64,000 nucleotides of DNA from assembly GCF_029350975.1 (NCBI RefSeq), contig NZ_JARKMR010000004.1:267306-331305 (forward strand). Reading direction: 5' to 3'. Source of the DNA: Maribacter zhoushanensis (lineage in GTDB: Bacteria > Bacteroidota > Bacteroidia > Flavobacteriales > Flavobacteriaceae). Positions 34,928 to 44,172 of this stretch are shown piece by piece (positions within the stretch are counted from its first letter, which is position 1; each line of letters begins with the position of its first letter). A program made the position numbers and the translations under genes. Under the pieces are notes generated by a model that was not told where the DNA came from, searched no databases, and was given only the letters and a program-made list of their open reading frames with translations.

Positions 34928-34936
34928 TTATTTCAC
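34919..34936 (+). repeat. Inverted repeat abutting a start codon
   Basis: GTGAAATA (34919-34926), 2-bp spacer GT, TATTTCAC (34929-34936): a perfect 8-bp inverted repeat. It contains the stop codon of the OstA-like gene and its last base touches the ATG at 34937. It could form an mRNA hairpin masking the next start, or bind a dimeric regulator. Confidence 0.7.
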
Positions 34937-36112
34937 ATGAACAAAGATTTTCTAAAATATCAAGCACAAACTTCTCCCTACCCTTTAGGTATGGAAGTTT
35001 CTCATGCTAGCGGTAGTTATATCTATGATACTAATGGTAATGCACATTTAGATTTTGTTGCCGGTGTATCGGCATGCACACTTGGCCATTGTCACCCAGA
35101 TGTGGTAGATGCCATAAAAGAGCAGGTAGAGAAATATATGCATGTAATGGTGTATGGCGAATATGCACAATCACCTGCAACCATTTACACAAAATTGCTT
35201 GCTGATAATTTACCTGAACCATTAGAGGTCACCTATTTGGTTAATTCTGGCACAGAAGCTATTGAAGGTGCTTTAAAATTAGCACGCCGATTTACCGGTC
35301 GTTCAGAAATCATTGCAGCTAAATCTGCTTATCATGGTAATACCATGGGTAGTTTAAGCTTAATGGACTTTGAAGAACGCAAAAGTGTTTTTAGACCTTT
35401 ACTACCAGATATTTATCATATCAGTTTCAATAACGAAGAAGATTTAGAAAAGATAACAACCAAAACTGCTTGTGTAATTTTAGAAACTATACAAGGCGGT
35501 GCAGGTTTTATACTTCCTACAAATGACTATTTAAAGAAAGTAAAAGCACGTTGTACAGAAATGGGAGCGTTGTTAATACTTGACGAAATACAGCCAGGTT
35601 TTGGTAGAACAGGAAAACTATTTGCTTTTGAACATTTTGACTGCATACCAGATATTTTGGTCATAGGTAAAGGCATGGCATCTGGTTTACCCGTTGGTGC
35701 TTTCACCGCCAATAAAGAAATTATGCATACGTTAAGTGAGAATCCTAAAATGGGACATATCACAACTTTTGGTGGTAATCCGGTTATTGCAGCATCTAGT
35801 TTGGCAACATTGAAGGTACTGTTGAATTCTACTCTAATTGCAGATACTATAAAGAAAGAAATACTTTTTAAATCGCTATTAAAGCATCCGAAGATAAAAG
35901 AAATCAGAGGTAAAGGGCTAATGCTTGCCTTGATTATGGATTCTCCCGAAACAGCAAATGAATTAGTCTTAAAAGCTAAAGAAAAGAACCTTATTCTATT
36001 CTGGTTATTATTTGAAAATAGAGCCGTTAGAATTTCTCCGCCATTAACAATTTCAGAAAAAGAAATTAAAGAAGGTTGCGCTATAATTTTAGCACTTCTT
36101 AACTCTATGTAA
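34937..36112 (+). CDS. Class III aminotransferase (acetylornithine/ornithine-type)
   Basis: A 391-residue PLP-dependent fold-type I aminotransferase. Motifs: NSGTEAIEGALKLARR binding the PLP phosphate, AKSAYHGNTMGSLS, LILDEIQPGFGRTGKLFAFEHF, and the PLP lysine K245 in VIGKGMASGLPVGAF. It resembles acetylornithine, ornithine or 4-aminobutyrate aminotransferases. Arginine-biosynthesis neighbours are absent, so the substrate is undecided. It follows the OstA-like gene by 9 bp. Confidence 0.9.
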   Translation: MNKDFLKYQAQTSPYPLGMEVSHASGSYIYDTNGNAHLDFVAGVSACTLGHCHPDVVDAIKEQVEKYMHVMVYGEYAQSPATIYTKLLADNLPEPLEVTYLVNSGTEAIEGALKLARRFTGRSEIIAAKSAYHGNTMGSLSLMDFEERKSVFRPLLPDIYHISFNNEEDLEKITTKTACVILETIQGGAGFILPTNDYLKKVKARCTEMGALLILDEIQPGFGRTGKLFAFEHFDCIPDILVIGKGMASGLPVGAFTANKEIMHTLSENPKMGHITTFGGNPVIAASSLATLKVLLNSTLIADTIKKEILFKSLLKHPKIKEIRGKGLMLALIMDSPETANELVLKAKEKNLILFWLLFENRAVRISPPLTISEKEIKEGCAIILALLNSM

Positions 36113-36216
36113 ATCAACGTTGTTAACTAATTTGTTAATAATATCGATTGGCTCCATGGCTGAAACCCCGCACAATCGCTTACTTTTAAAATATCTTGTA
36201 AAACCAAAAAGTTCCT

Positions 36217-37620
36217 ATGGCGTTAGAATCTAACGAGAGACCGGACAAGCCGATTACAAAATTTGAATCGATGTTAAAGACAGATGATGTCTATTTCTTT
36301 GATGCAGAAGATTTTGAAGATATTGTGCACCACTACCTTAATCATGGGAAGATTTCTTTGGCTAAAAAAGGGATTAAAATTGGTTTACAGCAGCATCCCG
36401 CCTCCATAGAACTAAAATTACTACAGGTAGAAGTCATGGTTTTTGAAAACCAGATGGAAAAAGCCGAAGCGCTGTTAGATGAATTACAGCAGCTGGATAA
36501 TAACAATGATGAAATCTACATTCAACGTGCCAATATTTATTCCAAAAGAGATGACCATGCTGGCGCAATAGAATTGTTACAAAAAGCACTAAGCTTCACT
36601 AATAACAGTTTTGACATCTACAGCCTATTGGGTATGGAGTATTTGTTCATGGACAACTTCAACAATGCCAAAGAGAGTTTTATGAAGTGTGTGGAGTTTG
36701 ATGAACAAGATTATTCGTCACTTTATAACGTGGTATATTGCTTTGAATTTCTTGAAGATTATGATGGTGCTATAGTTTATCTGAACAGCTATTTAGAAAA
36801 GAACCCGTATTGCGAAGTAGCTTGGCATCAATTAGGTAAACAGTATTATTTTAAAGAAATGTTTACTGAAGCCTTGACCGCTTTTGATTTTGCAGTTATT
36901 TCAGATGACACTTTTATTGGAGCCTACTTTGAAAAAGGAAAAGTACTTGAAAAATTAGGTCGCCATAAAGAGGCTATTGAAAACTACGAAACCACTATTT
37001 CTATTGAAGATCCAACATCTCATGCATTTTTAAGAATTGGAAAATGTTATGAAAAATTAAAGGATACTGAAATGGCCAAATACTATTTCTACCAAACTGT
37101 TCATGAAGATCCACTTTTAGACAAGGGTTGGCTGGCCATTACAAATCTATATTATAACAGTAGAGATTTTGAAAAGGCAGTTTTCTATATTAATAAAGCT
37201 TTGAATATTGACGGAGAGAATCCACAATATTGGAAAAAATGTGCTCAAATTCACATGGCTTTAAAGAATTACGATCAAGCAGATTTCGCCTTTAAACAAG
37301 CGGTAGACCTTGGTAATTTTGAAATAGATACATGGTTAAGTTGGGCAGAAGTAGTTCATATTAATGGAGAAGAATCTGCTGCGGTAGAGATTTTAGCACA
37401 AGGAAGAGAGTTTTATCCTGAAAATTTAAAACTTTTATATAAATCTGTAGGCTACTTATTACTTGCCGAGGACCCTATTAATGCACGAATTATGCTAATG
37501 GACGCATTAAAGATTGATAAAAAACAGAAAAAACTACATTTGTTCACTGAAAATTTTCCAGAATACGGCAATTCTGAATGGACACAAGAAATTGTAAGAA
37601 AATACAATAAAACCTCATAG
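36217..37620 (+). CDS. Cytoplasmic tetratricopeptide repeat protein
   Basis: A 467-residue protein without a signal peptide, made almost entirely of TPR units (for example GAIELLQKALSFTNNSFDIY, EALTAFDFAVISDDTFIGAY and AVFYINKALNIDGENPQYW), about ten repeats in total. It is a protein-protein interaction scaffold, partner unknown. It is followed 17 bp later by two DUF368 genes and aroE on the same strand, probably one operon, a conserved neighbourhood in flavobacteria. Confidence 0.88.
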   Translation: MALESNERPDKPITKFESMLKTDDVYFFDAEDFEDIVHHYLNHGKISLAKKGIKIGLQQHPASIELKLLQVEVMVFENQMEKAEALLDELQQLDNNNDEIYIQRANIYSKRDDHAGAIELLQKALSFTNNSFDIYSLLGMEYLFMDNFNNAKESFMKCVEFDEQDYSSLYNVVYCFEFLEDYDGAIVYLNSYLEKNPYCEVAWHQLGKQYYFKEMFTEALTAFDFAVISDDTFIGAYFEKGKVLEKLGRHKEAIENYETTISIEDPTSHAFLRIGKCYEKLKDTEMAKYYFYQTVHEDPLLDKGWLAITNLYYNSRDFEKAVFYINKALNIDGENPQYWKKCAQIHMALKNYDQADFAFKQAVDLGNFEIDTWLSWAEVVHINGEESAAVEILAQGREFYPENLKLLYKSVGYLLLAEDPINARIMLMDALKIDKKQKKLHLFTENFPEYGNSEWTQEIVRKYNKTS

Positions 37621-37637
37621 ATTAGGTTCTACATTTC

Positions 37638-38552
37638 ATGGACAATAGAAAACTAAAAGATTATACTTTCATATCTCTAAAAGGTATGGCAATGGGTATT
37701 GCTGAATTGGTACCGGGAGTATCTGGTGGAACAATCGCCTTTGTAACAGGCATATACGAAGAATTCATTACTTCTATAAATAACGTCAATCTAAAAACAT
37801 TAAAAGTTTTAAAGGAAGAAGGCTTTAAAAGCTTTTGGGAGAAATTGAACGGTAACTTTCTTTTAGCCTTGGTCATTGGTATGATGATAAGTATTTTCTC
37901 ATTATCAAAAGTTATTGCTTGGTTATTAGAAGAACATCCTATAATTACTTGGTCGTTCTTTTTCGGTTTGGTGTTGGCAAGTGTCATTTTCGTTGCCAAA
38001 TCTATTAAAAAATGGAATGTTTTAGGTTTTGCCTTATTTCTAATTGCAACGGTCACAGCTTTCTACATAACCACCCTACCCCCTTCTACTAGTTCTGGTA
38101 GTCTGCCATTTATCTTTTTATCAGGAGCTATTGCCATTTGCGCAATGGTTTTGCCAGGTATATCGGGCTCTTTTATATTGGTACTTTTAGGATCTTATAA
38201 AAATGTTTTAGAGGCTGTAAATGAAAGAGATTTTGGCATTGTTATCACTTTTGCTTTTGGCGCTGCCTTTGGTATACTAAGTTTTGCTAGAATTTTAAAA
38301 TGGATGTTCACCAATTATAAAAATAGCAGCTTAGCTTTTTTAACGGGCTTCATCTTAGGATCATTGAACGAAATATGGCCATGGAAAAATATTATAGAGG
38401 TTATTCAGATTGGTAAAAAAGAAATAATTATTGACGAAAATATTTCACCGTTCGCTTTTCAAGGTGATAATCAATTAACCTTTGCTATTGTTGCCGCTGT
38501 AATAGGTTTTTCTCTTATTTTTATATTAGAAAAATCAGCTTCTAAGAAGTAA
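37638..38552 (+). CDS. DUF368 polyprenyl-phosphate transporter family protein (copy 1)
   Basis: A 304-residue polytopic membrane protein with the two DUF368 signatures: AELVPGVSGGTIAFVTGIYE near the N-terminus and AMVLPGISGSFILVLLGSY in the middle, an internal repeat. Bacterial DUF368 proteins (PopT) have been shown to recycle undecaprenyl phosphate from the outer to the inner leaflet of the cytoplasmic membrane for cell-wall and glycan synthesis. It lies 13 bp upstream of a paralogue, so the window encodes two such transporters back to back. Confidence 0.92.
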   Translation: MDNRKLKDYTFISLKGMAMGIAELVPGVSGGTIAFVTGIYEEFITSINNVNLKTLKVLKEEGFKSFWEKLNGNFLLALVIGMMISIFSLSKVIAWLLEEHPIITWSFFFGLVLASVIFVAKSIKKWNVLGFALFLIATVTAFYITTLPPSTSSGSLPFIFLSGAIAICAMVLPGISGSFILVLLGSYKNVLEAVNERDFGIVITFAFGAAFGILSFARILKWMFTNYKNSSLAFLTGFILGSLNEIWPWKNIIEVIQIGKKEIIIDENISPFAFQGDNQLTFAIVAAVIGFSLIFILEKSASKK

Positions 38553-38565
38553 CGCAAAAACCTAA

Positions 38566-39585
38566 ATGAACGAAACCCGATCCTTTACAGATAAATTTTT
38601 CTTGGTCGTAAAGGGACTTTGTATGGGTGCTGCCAATAAAGTACCAGGTGTATCTGGTGGTATAGTCGCTTTTGTTGGTGGCTTTTACGAAGAATTCATT
38701 TATTCCCTTCAAAAAGTAAATGGAAAAGCTTTTAAGCTACTTATCAATGGTAGACTTAAAAGCTTCTACAGATATATAAACGGTTCTTTTTTAACCCTGC
38801 TCATCTTTGGCATGCTGGTAAGCTACTTCAGCATATCTAAAGTATTAGATTATTTTTTGGTTAAACGAGAACTTTATGTTTGGGCCGCTTTTTTTGGTAT
38901 GATTCTAGGATCCATATATTATATAGGCAAAGATTTCGATTACTGGAAAAAGAAAACCTTTACCGCCGCATTGATAGGTTTAAGTGTAGGTGTTGCCATT
39001 AGTTTTCTTAGTCCCGCCAAAGAAAACGACAACTTACTATTTATCTTCTTATGTGGTATGATCAGTGTATCTGGCATGACTTTACCTGGGCTTTCAGGCT
39101 CTTTCATATTAATATTATTAGGCAATTACGTACTGTTATTAGTAGATTCTGTTAATGCGTTATATGATACATTTTCAGAGTTAATTGTGGGTGATTTTAG
39201 TTTTACCTCCAATACAGAAAGATTACATACCTTAAAAATCTTAGCAGTATTCACCTTGGGATCCGCCACAGGTTTAGTTACCCTCTCCCATGTATTGACT
39301 TACGTCTTAAAACATTTTAAACATGTAACTACGGCTACAATATTAGGTTTTATTACTGGATCATTAGGTGTTGTCTGGCCATGGAAAAGAACAATTTTTA
39401 AAACGGGTATTGACGGAGAAAGCATTTTAGATACGAACGGAAAACCGATAATAATGAATTATGAGCGGTTTATACCAGATTTGACCACCGTAGAAAACTG
39501 GATAGCTATTTTCTTTATTTTAATTGGTATTAGTATTTTGCTACTTTTAGATTGGTATGGAAAAAACAGAAAAACAGAAAACTAA
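38566..39585 (+). CDS. DUF368 polyprenyl-phosphate transporter family protein (copy 2)
   Basis: A 339-residue paralogue of the preceding gene, with ANKVPGVSGGIVAFVGGFYE and SGMTLPGLSGSFILILLGNY. It is about 35 residues longer, mostly in a loop between the last helices (around residues 275-310, ending LTTVENW). The two copies differ enough to suggest an old duplication. The end overlaps aroE by 29 bp. Function as for copy 1; division of labour unknown. Confidence 0.92.
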   Translation: MNETRSFTDKFFLVVKGLCMGAANKVPGVSGGIVAFVGGFYEEFIYSLQKVNGKAFKLLINGRLKSFYRYINGSFLTLLIFGMLVSYFSISKVLDYFLVKRELYVWAAFFGMILGSIYYIGKDFDYWKKKTFTAALIGLSVGVAISFLSPAKENDNLLFIFLCGMISVSGMTLPGLSGSFILILLGNYVLLLVDSVNALYDTFSELIVGDFSFTSNTERLHTLKILAVFTLGSATGLVTLSHVLTYVLKHFKHVTTATILGFITGSLGVVWPWKRTIFKTGIDGESILDTNGKPIIMNYERFIPDLTTVENWIAIFFILIGISILLLLDWYGKNRKTEN

Positions 39586-40309
39586 CTACGGTTTAATAGG
39601 AAAAGATATTTCTTATTCATTTTCAAGAGGTTACTTTAAAAATAAATTCGAAGAGATGGGATTGGATCATTGCCAATATCAAAACTTCGATTTACAATCT
39701 ATTTCAGAATTCCCTACTATATTTGAAAACGCCGAAAATGTTCAAGGCCTAAACATTACCATTCCCTACAAAGAAGATGTAATGGCATTTTTAGATGACA
39801 TGGATAATGCCGCAAAAAAAATTGGAGCTGTAAATACCATAAAATTTACGGCGAATGGTTTAGTAGGTTACAATACCGATGCCTACGGATTTGAAAAATC
39901 TATAGAGCCCTATTTAAAAGAACATCACAAAAAAGCATTAATCTTAGGAACGGGAGGAGCATCAAAAGCAATCGCATTTGTATTGAATGAATTAGGAATT
40001 GATTTTTCATTTGTTTCCAGAAGTGGTAAAAACAAGGGTTATACCTATACTGAACTAACCGATGATATTATTACCGACTATACTTTAATTATTAACTGTT
40101 CACCAGTAGGCACGTTCCCAAATATTAAAGAAAAGCCGGCTATACCATATTCCAAAATAGGCACGGAACATCTACTTTTTGATCTTATTTATAATCCTGA
40201 GGAAACTGCATTTTTAGCTACAGGAAAAGCCAACGGCGCAGCAATTTGTAACGGTCATAGAATGTTAGAGTATCAAGCTGAAAAATCTTGGGAAATCTGG
40301 AACCGATAG
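39557..40309 (+). CDS. aroE: Shikimate dehydrogenase
   Basis: AroE reduces 3-dehydroshikimate with NADPH in aromatic amino-acid synthesis. The protein has 250 residues. Shikimate-binding elements are seen at the N-terminus (GKDISYSFSRGYF) and in LNITIPYKEDVM with the catalytic Lys. MDNAAKKIGAVNTI and NTDAYGF with the catalytic Asp follow, then the nucleotide loop LGTGGASKAIA and the C-terminal NGAAICNGHRMLEYQA. The ATG at 39557 overlaps the DUF368 gene by 29 bp; a start further in would cut the conserved GLIGKDISYSFS region. Confidence 0.94.
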   Translation: MEKTEKQKTNYGLIGKDISYSFSRGYFKNKFEEMGLDHCQYQNFDLQSISEFPTIFENAENVQGLNITIPYKEDVMAFLDDMDNAAKKIGAVNTIKFTANGLVGYNTDAYGFEKSIEPYLKEHHKKALILGTGGASKAIAFVLNELGIDFSFVSRSGKNKGYTYTELTDDIITDYTLIINCSPVGTFPNIKEKPAIPYSKIGTEHLLFDLIYNPEETAFLATGKANGAAICNGHRMLEYQAEKSWEIWNR

Positions 40310-40456
40310 TTCTTTCATTATAAACTTATTTTTAGAAAGACAGTGTAAATTATAGGTTTACGCTAGATTACTCTTTTGTGATATAACTAAAAAGAACCAT
40401 CAATTCTTTGCTAGTCGTAGGGTTGTTACTATCTTGTAAGCATATAATTTAGCATT

Positions 40457-42475
40457 ATGTCTGAGGATAAAGAACAACAATTACCAGAGAATTCAATTGA
40501 AGAAAAAACTGTAACTGAAACTACCGAAAACGTAGTAGAAGAAACAGTAGATTCTTCAGAAGAATCTACCGCATTACAAAAAGAAACTGCAAACGAAAAA
40601 ATCGTAGATGCAGAACAAACTGATGTAATGAATGAAATTGACGATTCTAATGCAGAGGATGCAGAAGATACCGACACCGAAAAAAGACATGAAATACCTA
40701 TGCCAGATTACCATGACATGAGCATGGAAAACTTAGTAGGTGAATTACAACGATTGGTTAAGAATGAGAAGATACAAGCTATAAGAAAGCATGTTGATAC
40801 AATCAAAGACGAATTCAACCAAAAATTTGATCAATTTTTAGAGGAAAAGAAAGAAGAATTCATTTCTAATGGCGGTAATGAAATTGATTTTAGATACAAT
40901 TCTATTGACAAACAACAATTCAACGAAGTATATTCAGAATACAGAGACAAGCGCAATCAATATTATAAAAGTTTAGAAAAGAGTCATAAAGAAAATCTTG
41001 CGTATAGATTAGATCTTATTGAACAGTTAAAAGCTTTGGTCAATGTAGAAGAAGATATTAATACAACGTATAACAATTTTAAGGATATACAGGCTAAATG
41101 GCGCCATGCAGGACCAATACCTCGTGCAGATTATAACAATGTTTGGAAAACATACCACCACCACATTGAAATATTTTACGATTTTCTAAATATAAATAGA
41201 GACTTAAGAGATTTAGATTTCAAGCACAATCTAGAAGAAAAAAGTAAAATTGTTGCTAGAGCCGAAGAGCTTTCTAAAGAACCAGATTTAAATAGAGCAT
41301 TTAGAGAACTACAGGTATTGCATAAAATCTGGAAAGAAGATTTAGGTCCCGTAGGTAAAGATCATAGAGAAGAAATCTGGAATCGTTTTAGTGCCGCAAC
41401 AAAAATTATTCACGAAAGAAGACAAGATTACTTCAAAAATCTTGATAAGATAAAAGAAGAAAACCTAGAGCGCAAACATGCAATTATAGCTGAGATAAAT
41501 ACACTTAGTGAAAATGTTTCTAGCAATCATGGTACACTTCAACAACAAATTAAAAAATTAGAGGAGCTAAGAGAATCATTTTTCAAAGCCGGTCAAGTAC
41601 CACAAAAAGTAAATTCTAAAACTTGGAATAGCTTTAAGGCAGCAGTTCGTGCGTTCAACCAAAATAAAAACGCTTTTTATAAGAATCTTAAAAAAGAGCA
41701 ACAAGAGAATTTAGATAAGAAAAGAGCCTTACTAGAAATTGCGGTTTCATTAAAAGATAGTGATGATTTTGATGCTACAACTTCAGAAATGAAGCGCATA
41801 CAGGGGCAATGGAAGAAAATTGGGCATGTTCCAAGAAAGTACTCAGACAAACTATGGAAAGAGTTTAAAACAGCCTGTAATCATTATTTCGACAGATTAA
41901 ATGCGCTTAAAAGCGATGCATTTAAAGAAGAAGAAGCTAATTACAAATTAAAGGACGAATGTATAGAACGCCTAAAAGCTTTTGAACTCAGTGGAGATAA
42001 AACAAAAGACTTAGAGGCTATCAATAAGTTTTCTGAAGAATGGAAAACATACGGTAGGGTTCCATTTAAAAAGAAAAACATAAATCAAAAGTTCGATAAA
42101 ATTATTGATGCGTTATATCAAAAATGTGGTGTTAGCAAACAAGAATCAGAATTACTGAAATATGGTAACAAAATTCAGCAACTAAGCAACAATGATAATC
42201 AAGAGCGTGCAATACAGAACGAGCGTGCATTTATTAGAAAAAAGATTGACGAAAGCAAAGATGAGATTAGACAATTAGAAAACAACTTACAGTTTTTCTC
42301 TAATGCCTCAGAAAGCAATCCATTGGTGCAAGATGTTATAAAAAGGGTTAACCAACACAAAGAATCTTTAGCGGCTTGGAATGCAAAACTGAAGAAGTTG
42401 AACATCTTAAAAAACAACTTACAAAAAGAAGAGGAAGAAGCTGAAAATCCAGAAGAATCTGAAACCGAAGAGTAG
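40457..42475 (+). CDS. DUF349-repeat protein
   Basis: A 672-residue cytoplasmic protein. A low-complexity acidic N-terminus (about 1-75, rich in E, T, S and V) is followed by several DUF349 repeats of about 70 residues, each centred on a W-K/R-x-x-G-P-V/I-P or similar core (AKWRHAGPIPRADYNNVW, KIWKEDLGPVGKDHREEIW, ESFFKAGQVPQKVNSKTW, GQWKKIGHVPRKYSDKLW, EEWKTYGRVPFKKKNI). It ends in a coiled coil and acidic tail. The family is highly helical, charged and functionally unassigned. Confidence 0.9.
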   Translation: MSEDKEQQLPENSIEEKTVTETTENVVEETVDSSEESTALQKETANEKIVDAEQTDVMNEIDDSNAEDAEDTDTEKRHEIPMPDYHDMSMENLVGELQRLVKNEKIQAIRKHVDTIKDEFNQKFDQFLEEKKEEFISNGGNEIDFRYNSIDKQQFNEVYSEYRDKRNQYYKSLEKSHKENLAYRLDLIEQLKALVNVEEDINTTYNNFKDIQAKWRHAGPIPRADYNNVWKTYHHHIEIFYDFLNINRDLRDLDFKHNLEEKSKIVARAEELSKEPDLNRAFRELQVLHKIWKEDLGPVGKDHREEIWNRFSAATKIIHERRQDYFKNLDKIKEENLERKHAIIAEINTLSENVSSNHGTLQQQIKKLEELRESFFKAGQVPQKVNSKTWNSFKAAVRAFNQNKNAFYKNLKKEQQENLDKKRALLEIAVSLKDSDDFDATTSEMKRIQGQWKKIGHVPRKYSDKLWKEFKTACNHYFDRLNALKSDAFKEEEANYKLKDECIERLKAFELSGDKTKDLEAINKFSEEWKTYGRVPFKKKNINQKFDKIIDALYQKCGVSKQESELLKYGNKIQQLSNNDNQERAIQNERAFIRKKIDESKDEIRQLENNLQFFSNASESNPLVQDVIKRVNQHKESLAAWNAKLKKLNILKNNLQKEEEEAENPEESETEE

Positions 42476-42579
42476 TTTATTCATAAAATAAAAGTATATA
42501 TAACAATTTGATTTTCTTTGCGTTAACTATGTAGGAAAAAACTTATTTTTAAGTTTGAGTAACAAGTTAGACCCAATAT

Positions 42580-43791
42580 ATGGTTAGCCCTGAAATACCG
42601 ATTAACGAGCAACAAAGAATTGAGGCATTAAATAGTTTTAATGTACTGGACACAGTAGAAGAAAAAGAATATGATGCCATAACCCGTATTGCTGCGGAAA
42701 TTTGCAATACACCCATGGCATTAGTTTCTTTAGTGGATGAAAAGCGACAGTGGTTTAAATCTCATTATGGCATAGACGCTACAGAAACCCCAAGAGATTT
42801 AGCCTTTTGCGCCCATGCTATAAATACTCCTGATTCTATATTGCTGGTCAATGATGCCAAAAAAGATGAACGTTTCTTTGACAACCCTTTAGTAACTAGC
42901 GGACCATCTGTACAATTTTATGCCGGCGCCCCCTTGAACACTAAGGAAGGTGAATCTATAGGTACACTATGTGTCATTGACACCCAGCCAAGACAAGAAT
43001 TTACCGTGAATCAACAAGCGTCTTTAAAAGACTTAGCCAACCAAGTAATGGCTCAGTTAGAATTAAGGCGACAAAATATCCAACAAAAAGTCATTAACGA
43101 AGAATTGCGAATAAAGAACAATCAGCTAAAACAAATATCATATAGAATGGCACATGATATGAAAACGCCATTATTAGGTATTAGCTCTATTGTAGGATTT
43201 ATAAAAGAAGATTACACTAAACTTTTTGAAGACACTGAAATACCAAATTATTTAGGTATTATAGATAACAGGGTTGAATATATGGAGTCATTGATTAACG
43301 GTATTATCAATTACAATTCCATAACCAATGCTGAGATAAGATTAGAAGATTTTAAAATTTCAGAAGAAATACAAAATGTACTAAATAAAGAATCTAATAC
43401 CGAAAACGTCTCATTACAATTAGAAAACTGTGACCATAAAATAAATCATTCTTTAAACAGCTTTGACCAAATTTTTAGAGACTTAATATCAAACAGTATT
43501 AAATTTACAGATAAGCCTACTATCGAAATTAAAATTTCTTTTAGAGAGGATGAAAACGATTATTCGTTCACCTATGAAGACAATGGACCAGGAATTCCTG
43601 AGAAATACTGGGAAAAGGTTTTCTTACTATTCGAAAAGCTAGGTACAGATGGTGCCACAGATACCGGTATTGGTTTAACGACTATTAAAGAACTTACTGA
43701 AAAATTAGGTGGCACTATAACTATAGGCAAGCGTGATTACGACAAAGAAGGAGTACATTTCAAATTAACACTTGCTAAAAACCTTTCTTAA
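42580..43791 (+). CDS. GAF-domain sensor histidine kinase
   Basis: A 403-residue soluble kinase without membrane segments. A GAF domain (about 25-160) carries ALVSLVDEKRQWFKSHYG, TPRDLAFCAHAI and the YAGAPLNTKEGESIGTLCVI core. The HisKA helix has the phospho-acceptor H192 in SYRMAHDMKTPL. The ATPase domain shows N box DLISNSIKF, G1 DNGPGIPEKYW, F box LLFEKLG and G2 TDTGIGLTTI. No response regulator lies next to it, so its partner is elsewhere. The small haem-protein gene begins 13 bp downstream. The signal sensed is unknown. Confidence 0.92.
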   Translation: MVSPEIPINEQQRIEALNSFNVLDTVEEKEYDAITRIAAEICNTPMALVSLVDEKRQWFKSHYGIDATETPRDLAFCAHAINTPDSILLVNDAKKDERFFDNPLVTSGPSVQFYAGAPLNTKEGESIGTLCVIDTQPRQEFTVNQQASLKDLANQVMAQLELRRQNIQQKVINEELRIKNNQLKQISYRMAHDMKTPLLGISSIVGFIKEDYTKLFEDTEIPNYLGIIDNRVEYMESLINGIINYNSITNAEIRLEDFKISEEIQNVLNKESNTENVSLQLENCDHKINHSLNSFDQIFRDLISNSIKFTDKPTIEIKISFREDENDYSFTYEDNGPGIPEKYWEKVFLLFEKLGTDGATDTGIGLTTIKELTEKLGGTITIGKRDYDKEGVHFKLTLAKNLS

Positions 43792-43804
43792 AAATTATAA
43801 GAAT

Positions 43805-44125
43805 ATGAAACTTATAATCTTGCATTTTTTGGCAATTGTCAATATAAATTCTGACCCTTTCATCAAAACATTGGCAATAACAGACAATCAATCTAAAACT
43901 ATAAAGCAAGAAGCCTATTTGGTATTAAACACCAAATGCAACTTTTGTCATTCTGTAAAAAAGAACAGAACTGTTTTCTCTCTTGAAAACATGGACGGAT
44001 TCTCAAAAGCTATAGCCAACCAAGTATTCATAAAGAAAAAAATGCCAAAAGGCAGAAAGAATAAACTATCAACCCTTGAAGAAGAACAATTATTAAACTG
44101 GATCAAAACTCTAGATCAGTCATAA
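43805..44125 (+). CDS. Small monohaem c-type cytochrome-like protein
   Basis: A 106-residue protein with one covalent haem motif C45-N-F-C48-H49 and a downstream KKMPKG that could give the distal Met ligand. The N-terminus (MKLIILHFLAIVNIN) looks like a short, poor signal sequence; export is needed for haem attachment, so this is probably the leader. I chose ATG 43805 because the longer in-frame start (43772) lies inside the kinase gene and adds a polar segment. It may pair with the upstream kinase as a redox component (inference). A terminator follows. Confidence 0.78.
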   Translation: MKLIILHFLAIVNINSDPFIKTLAITDNQSKTIKQEAYLVLNTKCNFCHSVKKNRTVFSLENMDGFSKAIANQVFIKKKMPKGRKNKLSTLEEEQLLNWIKTLDQS

Positions 44126-44157
44126 AAAAAGCCTCTATAAATAGAGGCTTTTTTTAT
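44124..44157. terminator. Bidirectional intrinsic terminator (haem protein / rny)
   Basis: Stem AAAAGCCTCTAT with ATAGAGGCTTTT (44127-44150), A-run and T-run on either side, between convergent genes. Confidence 0.92.
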
Positions 44158-44172
44158 TGTCGGCAATTGTGA

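Noticed and set aside
36112..36217. Possible tRNA or riboswitch before the TPR gene
   Set aside because: No acceptor stem, anticodon arm or known riboswitch motif could be drawn; likewise for 40309-40457.
40429..40677. Minus-strand Ser/Val-rich open frame at the start of the DUF349 gene
   Set aside because: Mirror of the low-complexity acidic N-terminus of the DUF349 protein; composition explained by codon bias of E, T and V.
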